A stretch of 64,000 nt of DNA from Bacteroides sp. (GCA_014802325.1 JAAVCK010000005.1:62001-126000); one strand, 5' to 3'; shown: positions 1 to 8,369, numbered from the stretch's first letter. Notes: generated by a model not told the origin, from the sequence alone. Program-made: numbers and translations.

Positions 1-1
1 A

Positions 2-478
2 GCTATCCTTATAGCGCTCCCTATGACCGTGTTCGCACAGAAATACGGTGTGATCAACACTCAGACACTCCTTGAATCAATGCCTGAAATCAAGCAGATC
101 AACGAGCAGCTTCAGGCTTCAAGCAATTCATATCAGGAAGAATTCAACAAACTCACCGGTGAGTTCCAGAAGAAGTTTGAAGAATTTCAGGCTCTCTCCA
201 ACGACCCCGCTACTCCCCAGACCATCAAGGATCGCCGCACTCAGGAAATGCAGGAGCTCGAAAACAAAATCCAGCAGTTCCGTCAGACTGCCGACCAGGA
301 TCTTCAGCGTCAGCAGCAGCAGCTCATGGCTCCCCTTCAGGAAAAGGTCATGAAGGCCATCCAGTCAGTAGGTGAAGACGGCGGCTACACTTTCATTTTC
401 GAGAATGTGATTCCCGTCTACACCGGCAAGGACGTCACCGACGTCACCGAGACCGTAAAGGCTCTGCTGGTAAAATAA
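2..478 (+). CDS. OmpH/Skp-family periplasmic chaperone (5' end outside window)
   Basis: OmpH/Skp proteins hold unfolded outer-membrane proteins in the periplasm on their way to the BAM complex. The frame is open to the left edge. Codons before the first ATG (position 23) encode the hydrophobic tail of a signal peptide (AILIALPMTVFAQ), with a likely cleavage after FAQ, so the true start lies outside the window. The mature part of about 145 residues is rich in Gln and Glu and has the long alpha-helical hairpin character of the family (residues 20-110 from the visible Met), followed by a short beta segment ending in LLVK. The length fits a complete Skp-like protein minus part of its leader. In Bacteroidetes such genes often occur as tandem copies after bamA; the upstream neighbour cannot be seen here. 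Confidence 0.88.
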   Translation, partial: AILIALPMTVFAQKYGVINTQTLLESMPEIKQINEQLQASSNSYQEEFNKLTGEFQKKFEEFQALSNDPATPQTIKDRRTQEMQELENKIQQFRQTADQDLQRQQQQLMAPLQEKVMKAIQSVGEDGGYTFIFENVIPVYTGKDVTDVTETVKALLVK

Positions 479-559
479 TCAATCTCCGTCAGGAATTAAC
501 TTTATCATAATACAGATTCAGTCGGTGAACCATATCCCGGCTGAATTTGTTGGTTAATA

Positions 560-575
560 AAGGGTGTAACCACAC
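560..575. other. small hairpin in the ompH-winged helix gap
   Basis: The 143-bp gap between the OmpH-like gene and the winged-helix gene holds a 6-bp GC hairpin (GGGTGT-AACC-ACACCC). A looser inverted repeat lies just before it. Neither is followed by a T run and no TAnnTTTG element is visible, so a terminator or leader role is only a guess. Confidence 0.3.
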
Positions 576-621
576 CCCACTTAAATCGGACAACATTTCC
601 AACTAACTAAATACTACTGAG

Positions 622-831
622 ATGAACACTGAAACTATCGGCACTCTCGCCGGAAACGTATGGGTCGCTCTCAATGAAGCCGACGCTCTCGGCGTAAAGC
701 AGCTCAAGAAAATCGCTAAAGCAAAGACCGAAAAGGATCTTTACGCAGCTCTCGGATGGCTCGCCCGCGAAGGCAAGCTCGTGTTCAGCGAAAGCGAAGA
801 CGGTAAGGAACTTATCGTATCGCTCGCGTAA
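622..831 (+). CDS. small winged helix-turn-helix protein (DUF2582-like)
   Basis: A 69-residue protein consisting only of a compact winged-helix fold: a first helix (residues 5-22), a helix-turn-helix pair (around 24-52) and a beta wing (KLVFSESEDGKELIVSL). This matches the small Bacteroidetes winged-helix family I know as PF10771/DUF2582, whose biochemical role is not established. There is no partner or sensor domain. The codon usage is strongly biased toward preferred codons (CTC, GAA, AAG), like that of highly expressed genes in this window, which suggests abundant expression, perhaps as a nucleoid-associated protein (inference). It stands alone and is followed by a strong hairpin terminator. 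Confidence 0.85.
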   Translation: MNTETIGTLAGNVWVALNEADALGVKQLKKIAKAKTEKDLYAALGWLAREGKLVFSESEDGKELIVSLA

Positions 832-854
832 AAGCATCTTACTCTCTATTATCA

Positions 855-894
855 GCGACCCGTCGCGCCACCTGTATGTGACACGACGGGTCGC
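855..894. terminator. bidirectional terminator hairpin between convergent genes
   Basis: A perfect 11-bp inverted repeat, GCGACCCGTCG with CGACGGGTCGC, separated by 18 nt. It lies between the ends of the convergent winged-helix and CYTH genes. There is no long T run on either side, so termination is inferred from position and stem strength. Confidence 0.65.
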
Positions 895-903
895 AGATGT
901 CTG

Positions 904-1353
904 TCATTCTCCGGCAAGCGTGGAGTTATAGTAAGCCGGATCGCCGGTCACCTCCTGACCTGCAAAGGGTGGCAATTCCACCTCCTCAGCCTCATCGGCC
1001 AGCTCAACTTCGGCTATCACCAGCCCCTCGTGGCGCCCGTGAAACTCATCCACCTCCCACATGTGACCAGCGTAGGCAACCTTGTAGCGCGTCTTCTCTA
1101 TGCTCCAGCCGCCGGCCAGTGAAGCAAGTTCGTGCGCATCGCGGAGCGGGATCTCATATTCCCACTCGCCTCGGGTTGCACCGCGGTTGCGGCTCTTCAC
1201 GGTGAGAAATCCTCGGTTTCCGGCGCGGCGCACCCTCACCGTGGCATCAACCTGCCGCGATATATAGCATTGAGCTATCTCCACTTCGGCCTCGGCCATC
1301 AAGCGATAAATATTGTCAGTGACAAGAAATTTACGTTCTATCTCAGTTGCCAT
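904..1353 (-). CDS. CYTH domain protein (triphosphate tunnel metalloenzyme)
   Basis: CYTH proteins bind triphosphorylated substrates inside an eight-stranded beta tunnel. Bacterial members are mostly inorganic triphosphatases. The N-terminus MATEIERKFLV carries the diagnostic ExExK motif (Glu4, Glu6, Lys8), followed by repeated Arg/Lys/Glu-rich strands (VRVRR, FLTVKSR, WEYEIPL, WEVDEF, EVELADEAEEV) typical of the tunnel. At 149 residues it is a single-domain form without a CHAD domain. The start at 1353 lies about 16 nt after the expected transcription start from the palindromic promoter shared with the divergent DUF5686 gene. The physiological substrate cannot be told from sequence. Confidence 0.9.
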   Translation of the reverse strand: MATEIERKFLVTDNIYRLMAEAEVEIAQCYISRQVDATVRVRRAGNRGFLTVKSRNRGATRGEWEYEIPLRDAHELASLAGGWSIEKTRYKVAYAGHMWEVDEFHGRHEGLVIAEVELADEAEEVELPPFAGQEVTGDPAYYNSTLAGE

Positions 1354-1364
1354 ACTAATTTTTT

Positions 1365-1384
1365 GTACCTTTGCGCAAAGGTAC
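1365..1384. promoter_or_regulatory. palindromic divergent promoter (face-to-face -7 elements)
   Basis: The 20-bp sequence GTACCTTTGCGCAAAGGTAC is a perfect palindrome. It places a Bacteroidetes -7 element TACCTTTG on the plus strand (1366-1373) and the same element on the minus strand (1376-1383), only 2 bp apart. The plus copy points to the DUF5686 gene (ATG 1401) and the minus copy to the CYTH gene (ATG 1353). No well-spaced TTTG -33 element is seen on either side. Confidence 0.6.
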
Positions 1385-1400
1385 GATTTTTTCGCAAACT

Positions 1401-3968
1401 ATGAAGATTCGATTCCACCACATATTGCTCGTTACCATACTGCTTTCTTGGCTCGGAGCACACGCTGCCGTACGCCCGTTTGCATCATCGCGTATTCACG
1501 GGGTGGTGACCGACTCGGTAACAGGTGAACCCGTGGAATTTGCCACGGTATTTCTCATCGGCACCGGTCGCGGAGAGCTTACCGACGAAAAAGGTCGCTT
1601 CGACATACACACCAATCTGAGTTTCGACTCCGTGGAAGTATCAGCCATGGGCTACAACACCCGGCGTTGGGGAGTGATACCGCAGTCCGACGTGATGTTC
1701 AGCCCTATGATTTCGCCTATAGGTGTGTCGCTCGGCGAGGTTGTGGTCAAGCCCAAAAAGGAAAAATATTCAAAACGCAACAATCCGGCCGTCGATATGA
1801 TGCGTCGCATCCGCCGCGACCGTGACCTGCACTCGCCGCTCGAAAAGGAAAATTACAACTACCGCAAACACGAAGCCATATCATGGGCCTACAATGAATT
1901 TCAGACCGGCGACTCGCTTCACCCATCGGCGCTCGTGAAGCAGTTTCCGTTTCTGCGAGGATATGTCGACACCTCCGAAGTCACCGGCAAACCGATAGTA
2001 AATCTCATAAAGCGCGACAAAATTTCTGACTTCTACCGCCGCACAGTCCCCTCCACTTCCGAAAAAGAAGTAGTGCTCGGACTGCGCAACGCCGGTATCG
2101 ACGGATTTCTCGACGAGGAAAGCATGCAGCGATTCTATGAGGACGTGATGCGCGAGATCGACATTTATGCCAACGACGTCACCGTGCTCCAGAATAGATT
2201 TGTCAGCCCGCTTTCGGCTATCGCACCCGACTTCTACAAGTTTTATCTCACTGACACTATCACCATCGACTCACTGCGTTGTGCCGAACTTACGTTCGTG
2301 CCACGCAATCCTCTCAACAAGGGTTTCACAGGCCGACTATACGTGGATATCAACGACTCGACTCGCTTCATCAACCGTGTGCTTCTCCACGTGCCGCGCG
2401 ATATTAACCTAAACTTCATCGACGCCATCTACGTGACGCAGGATTTCGCCCGCGCTCCCGACTCCACCCGCATCAAGACCCGCGATGATATGGTGGTGGA
2501 GGCACGGTTGGTGCCGGGTACGCCCTCAATCTATGTGAGGCGCACCACCGACTATTCCGACCACAATTTCGAGCCTGCCACCGACCCCTCGATATTCGAG
2601 CGCCTCGGCCGCGACATCACCGTGACCGACGTGTACAACCGTGAAGACGCTTTCTGGACCGACTTCTCCAGCGACACGTCTGACGCCACCGCGCGTGTCG
2701 ACTCCATGGTCATGCAGATGAAGCGAGTGCCGCTATACTACTGGAGCGAAAAGATACTCAAGATACTGATAGGCGGATATATATCCACCGGCAGCAAGTC
2801 GAAATTCGATTACGGCCCCGTACTCTCCACCGTGAGCTACAACGACCTCGAAGGTCTGCGTCTGCGCGCCGGCGGTATGACTACTGCCAACCTCCTGCGT
2901 CGGCTCTTCCTTCAGGGCTATGGCGCCTACGGATTTAAAGACCGCAAGTGGAAATACAACGGTGTGCTCGAATATTCATTCAACGACAAGAAATACCACC
3001 GCAGCGAGTTTCCGATACATTCGCTCCGTCTGTCGCATCTCTACGATGTAGACAAACTCGGTCAGCACTATCTCTTTACCAGCCCCGACAACGGTATACT
3101 CTCGATAAGCCGAATATCCGACAAACTTATTACCTATCACCGTGTGAGCGCGCTCGAATATACACTCGAACTGCGCAACAACTTCTCGACCAAACTCAAG
3201 CTACAGCACGAACGTCAGGAGGCATCGCGTTACATCGGGTTTACCGACGGCTACGGCAACCGCCACTCTCACTACAACATGTCGTCGGCCACTGTGGAAT
3301 TGCGATTCGCCCCGGGCGAGAAATTCTATCAGCAGCCCGGCGGCGCACGAAAGTGCATCAATTTCGACGCACCCGTGTTCACACTCAGCCACACCGTGGC
3401 TCCGCGCGGCATACTCGGCAACCGCTACACCTACAATGTTACCGAGGCGAGTTTCCAGAAGCGCTTCTGGCTCTCGGCCTTCGGCGCTATCGACGCTAAA
3501 ATCAAGGGAGGACACGTGTGGAGCAGCGTGCCGTTTCCAAATCTGCTGATCCCCAATGCCAATCTTTCATACACACTTCAACCCGAGAGCTTTACCTGCC
3601 TTAATCCTATGGAATTTATCAATGACTCCTATGTGCAGTGGGGCATGACCTACTGGGCCAACGGTGTGATATTCAACTACATTCCTCTGCTCAAAAAGCT
3701 CAAGCTGAGAGAGTCGATAATGTTCAACGGCATATTCGGCCACCTGAGCCGCCGCAACGACCCGTCGCTACACCCTGAGCTGTTCGGATTTCCGGCCGAA
3801 GCCAACGTGCAGCGCATGCGCTCCAACTTGCCTTACATGGAGGCAGCCTTTGGCGTTGACAATATACTCAACCTTTTCAGAGTTGACTACGTGTGGCGAC
3901 TCACCTACCGCAACAATCCCGGCGCATGCAAGGGTGGCATACGATTCGCCCTCCACATCAGCCTCTGA
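1401..3968 (+). CDS. DUF5686 / carboxypeptidase-like regulatory domain outer-membrane protein
   Basis: A Bacteroidetes outer-membrane protein of about 855 residues. I take the ATG at 1401 rather than the upstream in-frame one at 1371 because it directly starts a signal peptide (MKIRFHHILLVTILLSWLGAHA) and the other lies inside the promoter. After the leader comes a CarboxypepD_reg-like beta-sandwich (about residues 30-105, with GVVTDSVTGEPVEFATV), the domain that precedes TonB-dependent receptor plugs. The rest matches the DUF5686 layout: a central alpha/beta part and a C-terminal half of alternating aromatic strands that should form a beta barrel. The function is not established for the family; a surface uptake or processing role is inferred. 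Its stop codon overlaps the end of the convergent flippase gene by 11 bp. Confidence 0.88.
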   Translation: MKIRFHHILLVTILLSWLGAHAAVRPFASSRIHGVVTDSVTGEPVEFATVFLIGTGRGELTDEKGRFDIHTNLSFDSVEVSAMGYNTRRWGVIPQSDVMFSPMISPIGVSLGEVVVKPKKEKYSKRNNPAVDMMRRIRRDRDLHSPLEKENYNYRKHEAISWAYNEFQTGDSLHPSALVKQFPFLRGYVDTSEVTGKPIVNLIKRDKISDFYRRTVPSTSEKEVVLGLRNAGIDGFLDEESMQRFYEDVMREIDIYANDVTVLQNRFVSPLSAIAPDFYKFYLTDTITIDSLRCAELTFVPRNPLNKGFTGRLYVDINDSTRFINRVLLHVPRDINLNFIDAIYVTQDFARAPDSTRIKTRDDMVVEARLVPGTPSIYVRRTTDYSDHNFEPATDPSIFERLGRDITVTDVYNREDAFWTDFSSDTSDATARVDSMVMQMKRVPLYYWSEKILKILIGGYISTGSKSKFDYGPVLSTVSYNDLEGLRLRAGGMTTANLLRRLFLQGYGAYGFKDRKWKYNGVLEYSFNDKKYHRSEFPIHSLRLSHLYDVDKLGQHYLFTSPDNGILSISRISDKLITYHRVSALEYTLELRNNFSTKLKLQHERQEASRYIGFTDGYGNRHSHYNMSSATVELRFAPGEKFYQQPGGARKCINFDAPVFTLSHTVAPRGILGNRYTYNVTEASFQKRFWLSAFGAIDAKIKGGHVWSSVPFPNLLIPNANLSYTLQPESFTCLNPMEFINDSYVQWGMTYWANGVIFNYIPLLKKLKLRESIMFNGIFGHLSRRNDPSLHPELFGFPAEANVQRMRSNLPYMEAAFGVDNILNLFRVDYVWRLTYRNNPGACKGGIRFALHISL

Positions 3969-5442
3969 CGAGCGATCGCAGCGTGATGCCTTCCTTTCTG
4001 AACACTATAAACACGTAGAGCAGCAGCAGCGGCGTGCGCATGGCCATCGTCAGAAACTCGTGGCCCGGTATGGCAGTCACGACCGCTATGCCGTAAAATG
4101 CCATGGCAAGCAGGAAGTAAAAGCCTAAACGCCCCACGTGATAGTCGATCGGATAGCACCGCTGACCCACCATGTAGCTGGCCACCATCATCACACCGTA
4201 GCAGCACACTGCCGCTATGGCGCAACCCATATAGCCCATCACCGGCACAAGGGCAAAGTTGAGTGCTATGGTCACAGCCAGTCCGGTGAGCGAAAACCAC
4301 GTGCCCCACTGCGTGCGGTCGGTCACCTTGTACCAAACCGAAAGATTATAGAACACGCCGAAGAAAAACTCGGCTATCATCACCACCGGTACCACTTTCA
4401 GTCCCGAGAAATAGGCCGACGAGATGAAATGGCGCAAAATGTCGAGGTAAAACATCACCCCGAGAAATATCACCATGGCGAATATCACGAAATACTTCAT
4501 GGCGTCGCTGTAGCTCTGACTCTTATCCTCGCCTCGCTCGCGCGAGCGTGCGAAGATGAATGGCTCGTAGGCGAAGCGGAATGCCTGGATAAACATCACC
4601 ATCACTATCGCTATCTTATAGTTGGCTCCATATATACCCAGCTCGGCCATGGCCTGATCGCGCGTGGGATACAGGTATGGAAACAATATCTTGTCGATGG
4701 TCTGATTCATTATGCCGGCCACACCCAGCACCAGCAGCGGGAAGCTGTAGACTATCATCTCTTTCCACAGACGGCCGTTGAAGCGGTAGCGAAATCCTCG
4801 CAACTCCGGTATGAGCAGCAGCAGATTGAGCACCGATGTAGCTAAGTTGCTAAGAAATATGTATCCGATACCGAAGTCCGGGTCATAAAACCACGCTATC
4901 CATCCCGGCGCATGCTCCCAAAGCCACGGGCACAACAATATGAAAAACAGGTTAAGACCGATGTTGAGCCCTATGTTGACGAGCCTGAGAGTGGCAAACC
5001 GTACAGGTCGCTTGCGAAACCGCAGGTATGAAAACGGCAGCGATGTGAAGGCGTCGAGCCCCACCGTCACGGCCATCATGGCCACATATATCTCATGACC
5101 GCCGCAGTCAAGAGCGTCGCTCACGGGGCGCAGCCATCCGAGCACGCAGGCTATGAATGCCGTAGAGCTCACGGCAAGAGATACCAGCGCCGTGCTGTAG
5201 ACTTCCATCGGATCAGTGTAGCGCTCATGGTTGGCGAATCGGAAAAAACCCGTCTCCATGCCATAGGTCAGTATGATGAGCGCCAAGCCCACTATGGAGT
5301 ATATATATGTGACTATACCGTATTCCTCAGCCGGAAACATGATGGTATAGAGCGGCACCAGACACCAGTTGAGAAAGCGTCCAAGAATACTGCTCACACC
5401 ATAGATTGCCGTGTCCTTAAACAGACCTCGTATACCTGCCAT
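3958..5442 (-). CDS. Wzx-like polysaccharide flippase (MOP superfamily)
   Basis: An integral membrane protein of 494 residues with about 14 predicted transmembrane helices. The N-terminus (FKDTAIYGVSSILGRFLNWCLVPLYT) matches the start of Bacteroidetes lipopolysaccharide biosynthesis/flippase proteins of the MOP superfamily, which move undecaprenyl-linked glycans across the inner membrane. A charged loop around residues 295-310 (RSRERGEDKSQ) separates two helix bundles, as in the family. No glycosyltransferases flank it, so it is an isolated flippase gene of the kind often kept as a housekeeping copy. A role in peptidoglycan lipid II or O-antigen export cannot be decided from sequence. It lies downstream of ruvB on the same strand, after a hairpin. 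Confidence 0.87.
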   Translation of the reverse strand: MAGIRGLFKDTAIYGVSSILGRFLNWCLVPLYTIMFPAEEYGIVTYIYSIVGLALIILTYGMETGFFRFANHERYTDPMEVYSTALVSLAVSSTAFIACVLGWLRPVSDALDCGGHEIYVAMMAVTVGLDAFTSLPFSYLRFRKRPVRFATLRLVNIGLNIGLNLFFILLCPWLWEHAPGWIAWFYDPDFGIGYIFLSNLATSVLNLLLLIPELRGFRYRFNGRLWKEMIVYSFPLLVLGVAGIMNQTIDKILFPYLYPTRDQAMAELGIYGANYKIAIVMVMFIQAFRFAYEPFIFARSRERGEDKSQSYSDAMKYFVIFAMVIFLGVMFYLDILRHFISSAYFSGLKVVPVVMIAEFFFGVFYNLSVWYKVTDRTQWGTWFSLTGLAVTIALNFALVPVMGYMGCAIAAVCCYGVMMVASYMVGQRCYPIDYHVGRLGFYFLLAMAFYGIAVVTAIPGHEFLTMAMRTPLLLLYVFIVFRKEGITLRSLVRG

Positions 5443-5464
5443 AAATAGTAATATTTGTTATACA

Positions 5465-5488
5465 AGCATGGCCCGGTCAGGCCATGCT
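5465..5488 (-). terminator. hairpin downstream of ruvB
   Basis: AGCATGGCC and GGCCATGCT form a perfect 9-bp stem with a 6-nt loop, 8 bp after the ruvB stop. Only a weak T-rich stretch follows on the minus strand, so this may be a partial terminator before the flippase gene or an RNA processing site. Confidence 0.5.
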
Positions 5489-5496
5489 CATGATCA

Positions 5497-6531
5497 TCAG
5501 TCGTCAAACAGCGACCCTGTCACCACCGACGGCTTCAGGCCGAGGTGAGTGTAGGCCAGCGATGTCACTTCTCGTCCGCGGGGGGTGCGGTTGATAAATC
5601 CTTCCTTTATAAGATACGGCTCATACACATCCTCTATCGTACCCGGGTCCTCGCCGAGAGCGGTAGCTATGGTATTGAGTCCCACCGGGCCGCCGCCAAA
5701 CTTGCGTATGATCGTAGTAAGAATCTTATTGTCGATCTCGTCGAGTCCGTAGCGGTCAATATTGAGAGCCTCAAGCGAGAATCGGGCTATCTCGATGTCG
5801 ATACTGCCCGACCCCTTCACCTGCGCGAAGTCGCGCACTCGGCGCAGCAGGGCGTTGGCTATACGGGGGGTACCTCGGCTGCGCATGGCTATCTCGTGAG
5901 CCGCCTCGCCGGAGCACTTCACTCCGAGCAGACTGGCCGAGCGGAGTATGATGCGCTCAAGCACCTCATGGTCATAATACTCAAGATGGCAGTTGATACC
6001 GAAGCGGGCGCGCAGAGGCGACGTAAGCAGTCCGCTGCGTGTGGTAGCGCCCACGAGCGTAAACGGCGACAGAGTGAGCTGCACCGTGCGGGCGCCCGGT
6101 CCTTTGTCTATCATTATGTCGATGCGATAGTCCTCCATGGCCGAATACAGATACTCCTCCACCACAGGACTGAGGCGGTGAATCTCGTCGATAAAAAGCA
6201 CGTCGTTCTGCTCAAGCGAAGTGAGTATGCCCGCCAGATCGCCGGGCTTGTCAAGCACCGGGCCTGACGTGATCTTGAAATTCACCCCAAGCTCCGTGGC
6301 TATGATCTGAGCCAAAGTGGTCTTGCCCAGACCGGGAGGGCCGTGGAGCAGCAGGTGATCGAGAGCCTCGCCACGCATTCGGGCCGCGGCCACAAACACT
6401 TTCAGGTTTTCCACGATCTTTTCCTGACCGCTGAAAGCCGTGAAGTTCGACGGGCGCAGGGCGCGCTCTATATCGCCCTCACGTCCTGACTCATACATGG
6501 CTGCATCGCGTATGTCGAAATTTTCTGTCAT
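5497..6531 (-). CDS. ruvB: Holliday junction branch migration ATPase RuvB
   Basis: RuvB is the hexameric AAA+ motor that, with RuvA and RuvC, drives branch migration of Holliday junctions. The 344-residue length is normal. Visible motifs are Walker [10 protein letters not shown] (residues 64-72), Walker B with sensor region FIDEIHRL (113-120), sensor 1 GATTRSGLL and the arginine finger region RARFG. A C-terminal winged-helix domain follows ([25 protein letters not shown]). ruvA and ruvC are not adjacent, as is common in Bacteroidetes. A TAACTTTG element at 6541-6548 places transcription initiation only a few nucleotides before the ATG, so the mRNA may be nearly leaderless. Confidence 0.98.
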   Translation of the reverse strand: MTENFDIRDAAMYESGREGDIERALRPSNFTAFSGQEKIVENLKVFVAAARMRGEALDHLLLHGPPGLGKTTLAQIIATELGVNFKITSGPVLDKPGDLAGILTSLEQNDVLFIDEIHRLSPVVEEYLYSAMEDYRIDIMIDKGPGARTVQLTLSPFTLVGATTRSGLLTSPLRARFGINCHLEYYDHEVLERIILRSASLLGVKCSGEAAHEIAMRSRGTPRIANALLRRVRDFAQVKGSGSIDIEIARFSLEALNIDRYGLDEIDNKILTTIIRKFGGGPVGLNTIATALGEDPGTIEDVYEPYLIKEGFINRTPRGREVTSLAYTHLGLKPSVVTGSLFDD

Positions 6532-6540
6532 AAGTAACTA

Positions 6541-6548
6541 CAAAGTTA
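6541..6548 (-). promoter_or_regulatory. -7 promoter element for ruvB
   Basis: On the minus strand this reads TAACTTTG, an exact match to the Bacteroidetes -7 consensus TAnnTTTG. The expected start site near 6534 is about 3 nt before the ruvB ATG. Confidence 0.55.
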
Positions 6549-6700
6549 GTAAAAAATCTCAGTCCGCATCACAATATTTATTATGGAGACATATTTTAAT
6601 TATTATGCAGAGATGTATTCAGTCGCCACCCTTCTGTTAAAATTTTATAAATTCAGCAATTTTTCCGGCACTTTCATATCACGTATTCGGTGAAATTGAT

Positions 6701-6708
6701 TAAATTTG
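6701..6708 (+). promoter_or_regulatory. -7 promoter element for candidate small RNA
   Basis: TAAATTTG matches TAnnTTTG and is followed by GCAG. The expected start near 6715 precedes a conserved-looking block and an intrinsic terminator. No good TTTG -33 element is seen at the usual distance. Confidence 0.5.
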
Positions 6709-6714
6709 CAGCAG

Positions 6715-6782
6715 TTTTTCATGGTATTAGATTTAAGGTAAGAAGATTATTCGTCGTGATGACGGATAATTTTTTTGTTTTT
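6715..6782 (+). ncRNA. candidate small RNA or terminated leader (family member 1)
   Basis: A possible transcript of about 65 nt begins after the TAAATTTG element and ends in an intrinsic terminator: stem ATTATTCGTC / GACGGATAAT (6746-6755 / 6761-6770, one G-U pair), loop GTGAT, then six T, G and five T. The 5' part contains ordered blocks GGTA, TTAAGGTAA and AAGATT, with TCGTGATG in the stem-loop. The same ordered blocks recur at 62753-62796. I have an unverified memory of similar blocks being repeated in Bacteroides genomes, possibly as a paralogous small-RNA family. It could instead be an attenuated leader of the downstream operon at 7012. Confidence 0.5.
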
Positions 6783-7011
6783 AGGCATGTCCCCGGTCTA
6801 TGACCCCTCTACCCGAGCACCCTGCGGCCCGAGCCGCAGGGCGCTCCAGGAAAGCCACAGAAAAACTGCCCCAATGTTAACATTATTTAATATCCGTGGT
6901 ATTTCGGCATTTTTAATTAATTTTGATGCGGTTGTTAACGCAACAATCGCGCCATGAAAATTGTTACCTTAATAACTAATCCAACGATTTCAACTAAAAA
7001 ACTCTACAATT
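6783..7011 (+). other. intergenic stretch with two hairpins before the small membrane gene
   Basis: There is no convincing gene here. A GC-rich hairpin at 6815-6846 has a 9-bp perfect core (CCCTGCGGC-CCGA-GCCGCAGGG) extended by GAGC/GCTC across one A-C mismatch. It stands out in AT-rich surroundings and has no T run after it. A second stem at 6928-6950 (GCGGTTGTT/AACAATCGC) follows a possible -7 element TAATTTTG (6918-6925) that could start the 7012 operon. A 60-codon open frame at 6775-6957 has no protein-like character. Confidence 0.4.
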
Positions 7012-7254
7012 ATGGCATCAGATCCCAAATCCACCGGTACACCCCGTACATGGAACTACATCTTCGGTATTATCATGATAGTTGTCTACCTCGCCATGGG
7101 TATCCTTTTCTTCTGTGGCTTCTTCGATCCTCTCTACGGCACGTGGACCTGGATGCGCTGGGCCGGCGGAGCATTGTTTGTAGCCTATGGTCTGTGGAGA
7201 GGCTACCGCCAGTTCTCGGGCATGGACGTTAAGACAGGTGATGACGAATATTGA
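7012..7254 (+). CDS. small two-helix inner-membrane protein
   Basis: An 80-residue protein with two clear membrane segments, about residues 17-38 (IFGIIMIVVYLAMGILFFCG) and 45-62 (a WAGGALFVAYGLW core), and a short polar tail rich in Asp. It lies 6 bp upstream of the PstS-like lipoprotein gene and is probably co-transcribed with it. In other Bacteroidales, as I recall, a small membrane protein of this type sits between exbB/exbD/tonB genes and a PstS-like gene followed by a TPR gene. Here the exbBD-tonB part is absent from this spot (another set lies at 21.9-23.8 kb). The function is unknown; an accessory role to the lipoprotein is inferred. Confidence 0.82.
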   Translation: MASDPKSTGTPRTWNYIFGIIMIVVYLAMGILFFCGFFDPLYGTWTWMRWAGGALFVAYGLWRGYRQFSGMDVKTGDDEY

Positions 7255-7260
7255 TATATC

Positions 7261-8235
7261 ATGAGACATCTCCTTACCTCAGCACTATCCGTGGCGGCTG
7301 TAGCTTTAGCACTTCTCGCCACCGGCTGCGCCAAATATGGCGAGAAGAAGCAGCAGCCTATCGCCAAGATAGCTTGCGACGCTTCGTTTGAGAATATCCT
7401 TCAGCAGGAGATAGATGTGTATGAATACATCTACCCTAAGGAAGACGTGATAGCTTACTACGTCGACGAAAATTCAGCCGTTGACTCACTTATGGCCATG
7501 TCGGGCATACGCACAGCCGTGATCACCCGCATGCTCACCCAGCAGGAGCTCGACTATCTGCGCAGCCACCGCAACACCGTGTATCAGAAAAAGATAGCCG
7601 TCGACGCAGTGGCAGTGATAGTCAACCCCGAAAATCCTGTGGAGATTCTGTCGAAGGAGGAACTCGCCGAAATCCTCTCGGGCAAATACACCCGCTGGGA
7701 TCAGATCGAGCCTTCGAAACTCGGCGATATCAACGTGATATTCGACCATCAAGGCTCGTCGGTAGTCAATTATATGCGCGACTCGGTGATGAACGGACAG
7801 CCTTTCGGACCGAACGTTTTCGCACAGAAGTCGAATACCGAGGTATTCAACACCGTGGCTAAGAATAAAAATGCCATCGGCGTGATAGGCGTAAGCTGGA
7901 TCACGAGCGACATGAATGCCCGCAATGCTTCGATCGAGGAACTCGTGCAGGCATCGCAGGCATCAGACACCACACGCCTCGACTTCAGCTCTGACGTAAA
8001 GGTGCTCAAGATACGCGGCAACGGCGAAGTGACAGCCTACCGACCGTATCAAGCCAATATATTTGACGGCTCATATCCCCTGCACCGTTCGGTATACATG
8101 ATCACCACCGGTACCGGAGCCACCACATCTCACCGGTTCTTCAGTTTCGTCACCGGATTTCAAGGACAGAAGATAATTCAGATGACCGGTATCCTCCCGG
8201 CCACTGTGCGACCGAGGATGGTGGAAGTGGAGTGA
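7261..8235 (+). CDS. PstS-like substrate-binding lipoprotein
   Basis: A type II periplasmic-binding fold protein of 324 residues resembling phosphate ABC transporter binding proteins. The signal peptide ends in a lipobox (LLATGC, Cys at about residue 23), so it is lipid-anchored. Family-like segments include VDAVAVIVNPENPV, LAEILSGKYTRW, NVIFDHQGSSVVNYMRDSV and KNKNAIGVIGVSW, the last forming part of the ligand pocket in PstS. No pst permease or ATPase genes are nearby. Members in this setting are often found with ExbBD/TonB genes and TPR proteins, so a role other than phosphate import is possible. The start at 7261 gives a proper signal peptide. Confidence 0.85.
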   Translation: MRHLLTSALSVAAVALALLATGCAKYGEKKQQPIAKIACDASFENILQQEIDVYEYIYPKEDVIAYYVDENSAVDSLMAMSGIRTAVITRMLTQQELDYLRSHRNTVYQKKIAVDAVAVIVNPENPVEILSKEELAEILSGKYTRWDQIEPSKLGDINVIFDHQGSSVVNYMRDSVMNGQPFGPNVFAQKSNTEVFNTVAKNKNAIGVIGVSWITSDMNARNASIEELVQASQASDTTRLDFSSDVKVLKIRGNGEVTAYRPYQANIFDGSYPLHRSVYMITTGTGATTSHRFFSFVTGFQGQKIIQMTGILPATVRPRMVEVE

Positions 8236-8268
8236 CATGACGACCGTTATAAAAAATACCTCATACTA

Positions 8269-8297
8269 CCCGGGGTGGCAATAAATACCGCCCCGGG
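8269..8297 (+). terminator. GC-rich hairpin after the PstS-like gene
   Basis: CCCGGGG and CCCCGGG pair around a 15-nt loop 33 bp after the stop codon. No T run follows directly, so it is a weak or partial terminator before the TPR gene. Confidence 0.45.
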
Positions 8298-8369
8298 CAC
8301 GTTTGCCTAAAAAATATACTATCTCGACATAATCTAAAAAACCATTCAATAGAAAAAACATTCTTACAA

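Noticed and set aside
6783-6890. Signal recognition particle RNA or RNase P RNA in the gap
   Set aside because: The conserved SRP tetraloop region and the RNase P core blocks are absent; only a GC hairpin and a weak ACAGAAA match are seen.
6775-6957. 60-codon frame in the ruvB upstream gap
   Set aside because: Crosses a strong hairpin and has no family-like composition; more likely noncoding.
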